This document shows positions 1-8,437 of a DNA stretch of 30,629 bases, piece after piece (position 1 is the first letter of the stretch; every line of letters begins with the position of its first letter). Source of the stretch: Sphingobacteriaceae bacterium (GTDB taxonomy: Bacteria > Bacteroidota > Bacteroidia > B-17B0 > Aurantibacillaceae); the NCBI GenBank assembly GCA_016715905.1, contig JADJXI010000016.1, positions 1 to 30,629 of the forward strand. Reading direction: 5' to 3'. A model generated the notes under the pieces. It saw only the letters and a program-made list of their open reading frames with translations. It was not told the origin of the DNA and did not search any database. Both the position numbers and the translations under genes were made by a program.

Positions 1-433
1 AAAGAATATGGTTATGCGAATTGTTTTAGCAATAATAAGGATGATGTTTATTCTCATTCGCGGGTTGGTGCTAGAGGAAATCCTAAAATCCCGATAAGTC
101 TTCTTACTCAGAATTATAAGGTTTGAGAATGAGGAAACTATTCATTCTTGTTGATAACGAGATAAGATTGCAGGTTTTAAGTAAGAAATTAAAGCAGGCA
201 TTATTTTAAGCTGGAAGTGGTTCGTCCCGGCCGTCGTTGCCCGAACTGGCAGAAGATGTGTTTGGTTTTGCCAACAAGAATCAGTGTTCCCCAAGAAATG
301 GGAGCAAAGTTACCTCCTGATATTGAAAGCACGAATTTGTTTTAGTAATGGGCTTGCTTTGCAGAGTTCAGGTGGTAAAACCAACGATAATCAGAACTTT
401 CTAAAACCAAAGAGTGATATAAAAGAAAAATAA
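1..433 (+). CDS. ftsA: Cell division protein FtsA, C-terminal part (5' truncated, frameshifted)
   Basis: Actin-like protein that tethers FtsZ to the inner membrane at the division site. The gene runs off the left edge. Frame 1 gives KEYGYANCF...SHSRVGARG up to a stop near 124. The homology continues in other frames: a stretch matching the 'R..Ei..lv...L' region (about 125-205), then AGSGSSRPSLPELAEDVFG near 208-265, RISVPQEMGAKLPPDIES near 281-334, and finally a tail ending LKPKSDIKEK with stop TAA at 431-433. These blocks match, in order, the family's conserved G-G-[sequence]-lpGi-elaeevf-P-R-G-P C-terminal region. At least three indels break the frame. Since ftsZ follows directly, as is usual, I read this as a real gene damaged by sequencing errors at the contig end. 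The family assignment rests on short motifs and synteny. Confidence 0.75.
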
Positions 434-509
434 AGTTTCCGTCTTCTTTAAAAAAAAATTACAACAAGTTTTTGATGAAATATAAATTATATATAACAAG
501 GAGGTTACT

Positions 510-1785
510 ATGTCGCATTTCGCAACATTAGACAGAGGCAAGTCGATGTCCGCAGTATTAAAGAGTAGTTGGTGTAGGTGGCGGTGGATGCAACGCCATC
601 GAAAGCATGATTAAACAGGTTGCAAGGCGTCGAATATGTTTCGGTCAATACTGATGCACAAGTATTGAGAAGAAAGGCGACAATAGCTGCACAAAGTCAA
701 GTCGGTGCAAATATAACGCGCGGGGACTTGGTGCCCGGAGCAGATCCCAACGTTGGAAAAAATCTATTGAAGAGGTCGTGAAAGAATTGCTGAGTTCTTG
801 CTGGAAGCGACATGGTATTTAAAACTGCGGGAATGGAGGTGGAAACCCGGTACTGGAGGGCGCCGATCATAGCCTCCCGATCAAAAGTATTGGATCGCGG
901 TTGTGGGGAATTGGGACAAAGCCATTCAAATGGGAAGGCAAGAAAAAGAAGGCAATGAACACAGGGTATCAGGAATTGAACAATATGTTGACGGCTTTAA
1001 ACGTTATTCCTAATGAACGACTTTTTAAGTATACTTGACAAATCTACAAATGCTTTTGCGGCTTTGATAAACCGAACGAAGTTCTTTGCGAAGCAACGAG
1101 AGGTATTGCAGATATGATTACGGTTGAAGGATTGATTAATGTTGACTTTGCGGATGTCAGAGCAGTTATGAATCAAAGTGGTGAAGCGTTGATGGGATGC
1201 GGCGTTGCAAGCGGTGAAAATCGTGCAATTGGAAAGCGGTCAAAAGGCAATTTCAAGTCCACTTCTTGAAGGAGTAAACAAAAGGGCAAAGTGTTCTTCT
1301 TAATGTTACCGGTTCAAGCAGTTTAACTATTCAGAAGTTAACGAAGGCAATAATATAATTTTGAAGCGGCCGGTGAAGAAGCTAATGTAATTTTTGGTTG
1401 CGTACAAAAGAAGACATATGAACGATTATGTTTCTTATACAGTCATCGCAACAGGATTCGATGGTTCAAGGAGCTTTATTTCAAGAGGAACAAAGAGTCT
1501 TAGGCTAAACATAAAGAACCTGATATCTTTGCGGGCAAATTTAATTTTGGAGGAGATGCAACGGAGATTGACTCTTCAGATCTTGAAGTCCCAACAATTT
1601 ATAGAGTGAAAAAGCCACTTTCGCAATTAGATGTGGAAAATGAGGAGGAAAATGTTGATGGCGGATTCATTTTCAACTCGAACAAGTTGAGCTGGCCGAA
1701 GGATAAATCCCAAAAAGAAGTTGAACAGCAGAAAGCAAATGATGAAGAAGACAGCTCGTCGTTCCTTCGTATGATAATGGATTAA
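510..1785 (+). CDS. ftsZ: Cell division GTPase FtsZ (frame broken by several indels)
   Basis: Tubulin-like GTPase that forms the Z ring at midcell. The ATG at 510 follows a strong ribosome site, AAGGAGG, at 498-504. Joining frames gives the family landmarks in order: VVGVGGGGCNAIESMI near 557-617, VEYVSVNTDAQVL near 630-667, RGLGAGADPNVGKKSIEEVV near 719-779, a garbled tubulin signature (GMGGGTGTG-like) near 823-858, ATRGIADMITVEGLINVDF near 1095-1150 and VRAVMNQSGEALMG near 1156-1198. The tail runs from DLEVPTIYRVKKPLSQLD (about 1580-1635) to SSSFLRMIMD and stop TAA at 1783-1785. The last residues resemble the C-terminal peptide that binds FtsA. At least six frameshifts are present. It follows ftsA by 76 nt. 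The identity is secure. The breaks look like sequence errors, since an essential gene is unlikely to be this damaged. Confidence 0.85.
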
Positions 1786-1968
1786 ATAAGCGTTTTATTA
1801 CTTTTTTACATGCAAAAGTTTCTATTAGCGAGCGCATAGAGCAAAAAATAGCTAAAAACAAAGACTTTTTCATTGGTTTAATAGTTGATGTTCGAAGTCG
1901 AGAGAAGATAGTTTTATCAACTATAGCGTAAAGAAAATAATAAATCAACTTTGGTCCGGGGAGGATAT

Positions 1969-2100
1969 ATGAGTTTGTTAGAATTATTCCGGAATAGTTT
2001 TTTAGCCATGGTAATAATAAATGCTGCCGTTGGGGTATGGGCAGTTAAGACCGCTGGCAATGAGGAAGAGTTTACCGTTTCTTACGGTTCAAGTAAATGA
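1969..2100 (+). CDS. Small single-span membrane protein (43 aa), unknown function
   Basis: A short open frame starting MSLLELFRNSFLAMV and ending VSYGSSK with TGA at 2098-2100. A purine-rich GGGGAGG ribosome site at 1958-1964 precedes the ATG at 1969 by a good distance, and a rho-independent terminator begins 31 nt after the stop. Both argue for a real gene at the end of the ftsA-ftsZ transcript. Residues 10-25 (SFLAMVIINAAVGVWAV) form one hydrophobic segment; the C-terminal 18 residues are polar and acidic (GNEEEF). I do not recognise the family. A membrane role linked to division is only guilt by association. Confidence 0.55.
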   Translation: MSLLELFRNSFLAMVIINAAVGVWAVKTAGNEEEFTVSYGSSK

Positions 2101-2131
2101 TCTTCACTTAATTTTTTTCACGTGTAATTTT

Positions 2132-2156
2132 AATCCGGCTTGGCCCGGATTTTTTA
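2132..2156 (+). terminator. Rho-independent terminator after the ftsA-ftsZ unit
   Basis: AATCCGG (2132-2138), loop CTTGGC, and CCGGATT (2145-2151) form a perfect 7-bp stem followed directly by TTTTTAT. It lies 31 nt after the stop of the small membrane protein, in the direction of ftsZ transcription. Confidence 0.8.
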
Positions 2157-2211
2157 TCTAATAAGTTACTAATCAGATTTTTGAAGTGCTTCTGAACCTT
2201 TCAAAGTAGCT

Positions 2212-2408
2212 TTATTCATCGCTTGGTCTAGCTTCTATAAAAGTCATTTTCTTCGTTGTCAATGGTAATTATAATTCGATTTGGCCGGCAGCAAATTCTG
2301 CAATCTTCTATAAAATCCTAGCTTATTTCCTGCGGTCAAATCCACCCATACCACGTTGTGAATTCCACAATACTGGCAGGTCCAAATAAAATCATCGTCG
2401 GTGTTCAA
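2212..2408 (-). CDS. CPXCG-type cysteine-rich small protein (frameshifted)
   Basis: The minus strand reads NTDDDFIWTCQYCGIHNVVWVDLTAGN, then in the next frame DFIEDCRICCRPNRIIITIDNEEND, then in a third frame FIEARPSDE and TAA at 2214-2212. This order (CxYCG, V-D-x-x-A-G, D-F-I-E-D-C-x-x-C-C-R-P) matches the small CPXCG cysteine-rich family, a zinc-ribbon-like protein of about 60-70 residues with unknown function. The two Cys pairs would bind one metal ion. The best start is TTG at 2408-2406, preceded by GGGAG; no in-frame ATG is visible. The span is not a multiple of three, which fits the two frame changes. It lies on the opposite strand to both neighbours. The family call is good; the function is unknown. 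Confidence 0.7.
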
Positions 2409-2659
2409 AATTTTCTCCCGAATTCCATTTAGTTCTTACATAAATATAAAGTTTCTATCACTGATTGTCATTTTCTATTGGTATCAGAATTTTTCTTCTT
2501 GATTTTGAAATAAAAAATATTATATAGTGTACAAATGTTCACTATTTATGAATCCATTTATTCGAAATTCAGCGGAATACGAACTTTATAAAGCTCCAAA
2601 GGAGTGGAGGAATAGTGTGCGCATTTGCAATCTTTACTCTCCAATTCCCGTAACACTCA

Positions 2660-4227
2660 CAATGTTAATTTTGATATCTATGACTTTGAGATGCTGTTTA
2701 ATGATCAGCTGACATTAGAGCTAATTAAAAGCGGAGAACCATAGGATGTTTTTTATATTGAGTCGCCGGGAATGCGTTCATTACTTAGACGGCTTGATGT
2801 AGAGACTTTTGAGAGCTAACTGCGGCAAGTTCAATTATTCTGTCCTGGTGTTGCGGAAAGCGGAATGATGCAGGAGTTTATCGCTCGTCACAAAGATCCG
2901 CTAAAGCGAAAATATTTGGTTCCCGCAATGGAAAAACATCTTAGCGAAACTTACGGTGTGATGATCTATCAAGAAGATGTTATTAAAGTTGCTCATCATA
3001 TTGCAGGGCTTACGTTGGAGGAAGCCGACTTGTTAAGACGTGCAATGAGCGGTAAGATGCGTTCTCATAAAGCCATGGAACAAATCACGCATAAGTTTTT
3101 TATTTCCTCTAAGAATAATGGATTGACTGACGAACAAGCGAAGGAACTGTGGCGTCAGATCGAGTCCTTTGCCGGATATTCTTTTGTAAAGCACATAGTG
3201 CATCATTTGCTCAGCTTTCTTTTCAAGTTGCTTTCTTAAAGGCTCACTATCCTGCAGAGTTTATGGCTAGTGTTCTCAGCAATGGAGGCGGTTTTTACTC
3301 GCCTGCAGTTTATGTTCAGGAAAGCAAGAGAATCGGATTGGAAGTTAAGCTTCCATGCATAAACAAAAGTGAGTATGAATACACAGGAAGGGGGAAAGTA
3401 CTGAGGATTGGATTGCTGGCGGTAAAAAATCTTTCCAGAAATTCTATTGAAAAAATAATTAGCGAACGGAAAGAGAACGGTAAGTATGTTTCTCTCGCGG
3501 ATTTTCTTGTCCGTACACAGTTGGGTTATGAAGAAACCGCGCTGCTAATTAAATGCGGTGCAATGCACTGTTTCAAGATAACAAGGCCAAAGCTTTTGCG
3601 CCTTCTCGATATTTACATTCATCACAGAAAAATTCTTAATGAAAACTATAACGATCTTTTTATGAATGATACTTTTTCACTTGAACGTGATGTAAGTACA
3701 GATGTTAATTATTCTGTTGAAGAGATTTGCCGCAATGAATATGAGGCTTTCAGCTATATGGTTACGCGCCATCCGCTGAATTTTTTTCCCGAATGGACGA
3801 AGGACAATCACATTATTAGGGCAAAAGATATGATAAAAAACCGTGGAAAGAATGCAAGAATGGTGGGCTGGTACATGACATCGAAGAGAATAAGAACAAA
3901 AAAAGGAGATATAATGAAATTCTTGTCACTTGAAGATTTGACCGGAACTTTTGAGGCAGTGATCTTTCCAAAGGTTTATTACAGAGTTGCGGAGCTTACT
4001 ATGTCGATGGGTCCGTATTTGGTAGAGGGCAGAATTGATGCGAATGACCCGACAAATATTGTTGTGGAAAACCTGCAGGTGCTAACTTCGTTGCGGGTTA
4101 AAGCGGAAGAGATGAAAGATAGTGTCGATCATAATTATTATGGCGACAAAGAAAAATTTCGGAAGAGGAATTTGACATTGTAAATTCGCTTGGCAAAGAA
4201 AAGTTGCTGAGAGCTTATGCCGGGTGA
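2660..4227 (+). CDS. dnaE: DNA polymerase III alpha subunit (DnaE-like), C-terminal half only, frameshifted
   Basis: Replicative or error-prone C-family DNA polymerase. Landmarks in order: VNFDIYDFEMLFNDQLTLELI (2664-2733), VFYIESPGMRSLLRRLDVETF (2750-2812), PGVAESGMMQEFIARH (2845-2892), YGVMIYQEDVIKVAHHIAGL near 2953-3012, LLRRAMSGKMR near 3030-3063, then FAGYSFVK joined to AHSASFAQLSFQVAFLKAHYP by a frame change near 3190. An OB-fold domain (GWYMTSKRI...MKFLSLEDLTGTFEAVIFP) lies near 3860-3970. The frame opened at 3149 ends at 4183, but a +1 shift near 4155 continues as SEEEFDIVNSLGKEKLLRAY to TGA at 4225-4227. This is about 520 residues of an expected 1000 or more; the PHP domain and the catalytic Asp residues are absent. 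The end soon after the OB fold resembles the short form of DnaE. Stop codons at about 2742 and 2817 are probably errors. Confidence 0.8.
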
Positions 4228-4229
4228 TG

Positions 4230-4727
4230 CTATTTAAGATTTACAAATTGAGTCGGGAAATCCAGATCTGCTTCTTTTATCATTTTAATTACAGTTTGAA
4301 GATCATCAATTTTAGAACCCTGTACACGCACCTGTTCGTCCTGAATTTGAGAATTAACTTTTAACTGCATATCCTTTATCATTTTTGTGATCTGCTTCGC
4401 ATTGTCTTTTGAAATACCGCTTTGTAATGTAATTATTTGCTTTAGCCTACCGCCTGATGCTTCTTCGGCTTCTTTTGGTTTAAGCGCTTTTATCGATATT
4501 CCTCGTCTTATAAATTTGGTTTGAAGAATATCATAACTAGCTTTTAGAGAGTAATCATCTTTCGTATTAATTGTAAGCAATTTTTCCTTTTTGTTAAGCT
4601 CAATAGTTGTATGAGAATCTTTCAGATCGTATCTCTGGGTGATTTCTTTTAATGCTTGGTTTATAGCGTTATCAGCTTCCTGAAGATCAATTTCCGATAC
4701 AATATCAAATGAATGTTGTTGTGCCAT
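4230..4727 (-). CDS. yajQ: YajQ-family nucleotide-binding protein
   Basis: A 165-residue protein of the YajQ family (DUF520), which has two RNP-like ferredoxin folds; some members bind cyclic di-GMP and act as cytoplasmic effectors. It starts MAQQHSFDIVSEIDLQEADNAI and contains the family blocks RYDLKDS (33-39), the KEKLLTINTKDDYSL region, FIRRGI (72-77), GGRLKQIITLQSGISKDNAKQI (92-113), and RVQGSKIDDLQTVI near the C terminus. Length is normal and the frame is intact. It faces dnaE tail to tail with only 2 nt between the stops. A TTGACA/TAGGTT promoter candidate lies upstream. If it binds cyclic di-GMP, its position beside a polysaccharide locus could be meaningful, but that is inference. Confidence 0.93.
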   Translation of the reverse strand: MAQQHSFDIVSEIDLQEADNAINQALKEITQRYDLKDSHTTIELNKKEKLLTINTKDDYSLKASYDILQTKFIRRGISIKALKPKEAEEASGGRLKQIITLQSGISKDNAKQITKMIKDMQLKVNSQIQDEQVRVQGSKIDDLQTVIKMIKEADLDFPTQFVNLK

Positions 4728-4765
4728 ACTGTTTGATTTGAATAAATGATAATAAGTTTAACGTA

Positions 4766-4794
4766 AACCTAATTTATTAAGGAACATTTGTCAA
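4766..4794 (-). promoter_or_regulatory. Candidate housekeeping promoter of yajQ
   Basis: On the minus strand TTGACA (4794-4789) is followed by 17 nt and then TAGGTTTA (from 4771), which resembles both the sigma-70 -35/-10 layout and the Bacteroidota TTG...TAnnTTTG layout. It would give a leader of about 30 nt before the ATG at 4727. Motif match only. Confidence 0.4.
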
Positions 4795-5025
4795 TAAATG
4801 TATCACGGGACAAATTTCACTTTCAGATGTTTTTTAGTTTTATTGTTTATGATTTTTCTGAGAAATGATGCGACTATTGACTCCCCCTAAGCTAGGGGAA
4901 AGATTCAACCACAACTTTTTAACGAGAAGGAAGTATGAGGAGATTAAAACACCAAATAATTCCTTATATTTCTTAGAATAAAACACTATACTTAAAAAAT
5001 GGTAATTTTTAGCATCACAAGTGTG

Positions 5026-5063
5026 TTTTTTTGAGGCATAATATTTGCGATATTTAGAGGTGA
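5026..5063 (+). promoter_or_regulatory. Repeated sigma-54-like promoter element, copy 1 (rfbA operon)
   Basis: Seven T's and then GAGGCATAATATTTGC. The core AGGCATAATATTTGC (5034-5048) aligns without gaps to the sigma-54 consensus TGGCAC-N5-TTGC, with GG and GC at -24/-12 spacing. The 22 nt at 5026-5047 occur again, identical, at 19248-19269, upstream of the second plus-strand unit, and similarity continues through ATATTTAG and GGTGA. A related element lies before the minus-strand secreted-protein gene. The assignment to sigma-54 is inference; the sequence repeat is direct observation. Confidence 0.5.
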
Positions 5064-5349
5064 AAATATTTCAAGTGATTGAAAACCCCAGGTGTTTGAG
5101 AGATATTTAATTCATTCAACGACTTTTAAGTTTGTTGACCAAAATTAACCTTAATAATCAACTATACTTTTAGTTCGCAATGAGTCTGCAATCAGTAAAA
5201 CTTCGTGAAGATAATTAAAAGACTTATAATCATTCAGACTGTTAATATGAATTTTATTATTTACAAAAGTTGCTTATAAATTGATAGTTATTCTATAATT
5301 GCCCATATTATTTTTATTAAATAAAGTATTTAAAATTTAGGAATTCGAA

Positions 5350-6213
5350 ATGAAAGGCATAATCTTAGCGGGCGGATCAGGTACTAGACTTTACCCCATA
5401 ACCCAAGCAATTAGTAAACAAATCATGCCAGTTTATGACAAACCAATGATTTACTATCCGCTTTCTGTATTAATGATGTCAAGTATTCGGGAAGTTTTGA
5501 TCATTTCCACCCCAAATGATTTGCCAGTGTTTAAGAGATTGCTCGGAGATGGAAGGAAATTAGGTTGTAGTTTTTACTATAAAGAACAACCTGAACCAAA
5601 GGGTTTGGCGCAGGCATTTACCTTAGGGTCCGAATTTATTGGAGAAGATAGTGTTGCACTAATATTGGGTGATAATATATTTTATGGGAACGAATTGCAG
5701 CAGCAGCTTCAAGAATCCAAAGATCCTGACGGAGCAAAAATATTCGCATATCAAGTATCTAATGCAGAGCGGTATGGAGTTGTTTACTTTGATTCTTATT
5801 ATAACGTAATTTCGATTGAAGAAAAACCTCAATCTCCCCAATCCAATTATGCGGTACCTGGATTATATTTTTATGACAATGATGTTGTTAGAATTGCCAG
5901 AGAATTAAAACCTTCTAAAAGAGGGGAGTATGAGATTACCGATGTAAATCTAGTCTATCTAAAAAATAAAAAATTAAAAGTTACTGTATTAGGTCGTGGC
6001 ACTGCTTGGCTTGATACCGGTACTTTTGATTCTCTAGTTCAAGCAAGTCAATTTATACAGGTAATTGAGCAAAGACAGGGCCTGAAAATTGGATGTATTG
6101 AAGAAATCGCCTTTCGAATGGGTTTTATCAGTAAAGAGGATTTAATTTTGTTGAGTGAACCGCTAAAGAAAAGTGGTTATGGCGAATATCTGTATAAAAT
6201 AGCTTCTGACTAA
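5350..6213 (+). CDS. rfbA: Glucose-1-phosphate thymidylyltransferase (RmlA/RfbA)
   Basis: Makes dTDP-glucose and pyrophosphate from dTTP and glucose-1-phosphate in the cytoplasm, the entry step to dTDP-deoxysugars. The 287-residue protein has the full set of family motifs: nucleotide-binding GGSGTRLYPIT (8-18), the Lys-containing SKQIMPVYDKP (22-32), LGDNIFYG (106-113), the IEEKP block (156-160), GLYFYD near 171 and WLDTGTFDSL near 221. Length is typical for the short RmlA form. ATG at 5350 gives MKGIILAGGSGTR, the usual N terminus. It is the first gene of the operon and starts about 300 nt after the sigma-54-like element. No rmlB, rmlC or rmlD is in the window; the downstream aminotransferase suggests the route goes to an amino sugar rather than rhamnose. 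Confidence 0.96.
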   Translation: MKGIILAGGSGTRLYPITQAISKQIMPVYDKPMIYYPLSVLMMSSIREVLIISTPNDLPVFKRLLGDGRKLGCSFYYKEQPEPKGLAQAFTLGSEFIGEDSVALILGDNIFYGNELQQQLQESKDPDGAKIFAYQVSNAERYGVVYFDSYYNVISIEEKPQSPQSNYAVPGLYFYDNDVVRIARELKPSKRGEYEITDVNLVYLKNKKLKVTVLGRGTAWLDTGTFDSLVQASQFIQVIEQRQGLKIGCIEEIAFRMGFISKEDLILLSEPLKKSGYGEYLYKIASD

Positions 6214-6229
6214 AAAATATAGGTGATTA

Positions 6230-7227
6230 TTGGAGAAATTTGATAATATCAAAAATAAGAACGTACTTGTTACAGGGGGAGCTGGTTTTATTGGTTCAAA
6301 TTTGGCAATTCGGCTTGTTGAACTTGGTGCAAATGTTACCATAGTTGATAGCTTTATTCCTGAGTATGGAGGGAATCTTTTCAATCTTGAACCGATAAAA
6401 AATAAAGTGAAGCTGAATATTTCAGATGTTCGAGATGAACATTCGATGAAGTATTTAATTAAAGATCAGGATTATTTATTTAATCTTGCAGGACAGACAA
6501 GTCATATTGATTCAATGAATGATCCTTATACGGATCTTGGAATTAATGCCAGAGCTCAGTTGTCCATTCTGGAAGCTTGCAGAAGGTATAATCCTGATAT
6601 AAAAGTTGTTTTTGCAAGCACAAGACAGATTTACGGAAAACCACAGTATCTGCCCGTTGATGAAAAGCATTCTTTATATCCCGTGGACGTGAATGGAATT
6701 AACAAAATGGCTGGGGAGTGGTATCACCTGCTTTATCATGATGTCTACAAGATAAGGTCTGTTGTTCTACGATTAACCAATACTTACGGACCGAGAATGA
6801 GGGTTAAAGATGCCCGACAGACTTTTTTAGGTATTTGGATAAAGAACGTAATAGAAGGAATAAGATACTTGTCTTTGGAGATGGCAAACAGATTAGAGAT
6901 TTTAATTATGTCGAAGATGTTGTAGATGCTATTATACTTTCAGCTCAATCAAACGATGCAAATGGATTGATCTTTAATCTTGGTGCTGATGATCCAATCA
7001 ATTTGGAGGACACAGCCAAGCTGATGATAGAAATTTCAAACCAAGCTAGTTACGAGCTGGTTACATTTCCTACAGATCGAAAAGCAATTGATATTGGTGA
7101 TTATTATGCTGATTATCATAAGATAAGTTCCAAACTAGGTTGGCAGCCAAAAGTGGATTTGAAAGATGGTCTTAAGCGGACAATCGAGTTCTATATGGAA
7201 TTCAAGAAAAATTATTGGGATATTTAA
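6230..7227 (+). CDS. NAD-dependent epimerase/dehydratase (extended SDR) with Asn at the catalytic Tyr position; one frameshift
   Basis: Nucleotide-sugar-modifying SDR. It begins at TTG 6230, with AGGTGA just upstream, 17 nt after rfbA. The Rossmann motif is VTGGAGFIGSN (residues 15-25). The active-site strand reads VVFASTRQIYG, and the region that normally carries YxxxK reads DVNGINKMAGEWYHLLY, so Asn155 stands where Tyr is expected while Lys159 is kept. LRLTNTYGPRMRVKDARQTF and, after the frame change, FGDGKQIRDFNYVEDVVDA follow as in extended SDRs. The first frame continues to 6925 and the second ends at 7227. One missing base near 6858-6864 restores the read IEGNKILVFGDG. The motif STRQIYG is unlike the TDEVYG of RmlB, so it is probably not the 4,6-dehydratase. 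The substrate is likely a dTDP- or UDP-sugar, exact reaction unknown. Confidence 0.85.
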
Positions 7228-7231
7228 ATCA

Positions 7232-8340
7232 ATGAACAAAGATTTTATACCTGTATCAAATCCAAGATCGCGGTTTATTAGGAAAAAGAGCGAGTTTTTG
7301 ATTGCTGCAGAATCGGTGATTGAGAAAGGGATGTATATTCTAGGAGACGAAGTCTCGTCGTTTGAAAGGGAATTTGCTGAATATATCGGTGTGAATTATT
7401 GTGTTGGTGTGGCTAACGGAACTGATGCGATTGCAGTTGCATTAAAGGGGATTGGCGTCAAGCCTGGAGACGAAGTAATCACAGTATCACATTCCGCAGT
7501 AGCAACTGTAGCGGCAATTGAAATGACTGGAGCGACACCGGTTTTTGCAGACATCGAAGAAGATACAAGATGCATTGACCCAGAAAAGATTACTAAACTC
7601 ATTTCTTCTAAAACAAAGGCTATTGTTCCTGTCCATATTTATGGTCAACCGGCTAGAATTAAAGAAATAGTTGAGATAGCAAATAAACATGGCATTAAAG
7701 TTCTTGAAGATTGCGCGCAAGCGCATGGTGCCAAAGTAGGTGACCAAAAAGTTGGTTCCTTTGGCGATGCTGCAGCTTTCAGCTTTTATCCAACTAAAAA
7801 TTTAGGTGCAATTGGTGATGGTGGTGCCATTGTAACTAATTCATCTGAAATATTCGAGAATGTACTTGCCCTTAGGCAATATGGGTGGCATCAACGGTAT
7901 ATAAGCGATGTACCGGGAGTCAATTCAAGGCTGGATGAACTGCAAGCAGCATTTTTGAGGATCAAATTGAGGGAGCTTGATAAAGATAATGCTAGACGAA
8001 ATGAAATTGCGGCAAAATATGCAATGGCCTTCCACGAGTTAAATTTAAAAATTCCTTACTCCATTTCGAATACTTATCATGTCTATCATTTATACGTAAT
8101 CGAGTATGAAAAACGTGATGAACTAGCTAAGTTTTGGCAGAAAATTATGTAGGGACTGCGCTGCATTATCCATCGCCTATACATAAGCAGCCAGCGTATT
8201 TAGGACGGATAAAAGGAGAGTCTAATCTGAACGTGACTGAAAAATTATATCAGAGAATATTAAGCTTACCTATGTTCCCCGAATTAAGTGATGAGGATAC
8301 TGAATACGTTATTTCGTCTCTAGTCAAGTTTTTTAATTAG
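7232..8340 (+). CDS. DegT/DnrJ/EryC1/StrS-family sugar aminotransferase (one frameshift)
   Basis: PLP enzyme that transfers an amino group to a keto sugar nucleotide. The ATG at 7232, 4 nt after the preceding stop, gives MNKDFIPVSNPRSRF. Family features: GTDAIAVALKGIGVKPGDEVI (64-84), VHIYGQPARI, LEDCAQAHGA with the PLP-pairing Asp, and the PLP lysine Lys189 in FSFYPTKNLGAIGDGG. NSRLDELQAAFLRIKL and YHVYHLYVI follow. The frame stops at 8152, but shifting one base at the T-run 8132-8135 continues as AENYVGTALHYPSPIHKQPAY to the true end at 8340, giving the usual length of about 370 residues. It most resembles the 3-amino sugar branch (FdtB/QdtB/TylB type), but the position of amination cannot be fixed from sequence alone. 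Located between the SDR and wecB. Confidence 0.9.
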
Positions 8341-8437
8341 TCAGAAATTTCTGTGTTCATTACTCACAACTTTATCTAAAATATTCATGGTATAGATAAT
8401 GAATATTTATTATATCATTTAACGTATAAGGAATAAA

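Larger units (their letters stand above)
4728..5349. other. Long intergenic region before the polysaccharide operon
   Basis: 622 bases without a credible gene. It holds the yajQ promoter candidate (4766-4794, minus), a short hairpin CCCCTA-AGC-TAGGGG at 4882-4896 with no T-run, and the sigma-54-like element at 5034-5048. Between that element and rfbA are about 300 nt of very AT-rich sequence, which would be an unusually long 5' leader. I saw no JUMPstart/ops motif and no riboswitch that I recognise. Confidence 0.6.

Noticed and set aside
1786..1931. Short plus-strand open stretch after ftsZ (NKRFITFLHAKVSISERIEQ...)
   Set aside because: It has no start codon or ribosome site of its own. It could be an ftsZ frame extension but FLRMIMD at 1763-1782 is the better FtsZ end.
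1673..1948. 91-residue minus-strand frame overlapping the ftsZ 3' end
   Set aside because: It is antisense to the conserved C-terminal tail of FtsZ, has no recognisable motif and no ribosome site.
2527..2712. 61-residue plus-strand frame before dnaE
   Set aside because: It overlaps the dnaE-like frame out of phase from about 2660, and the rest has no family resemblance.
4882..4896. Hairpin CCCCTA-AGC-TAGGGG considered as a terminator
   Set aside because: No T-run follows on either strand, and no gene ends nearby.
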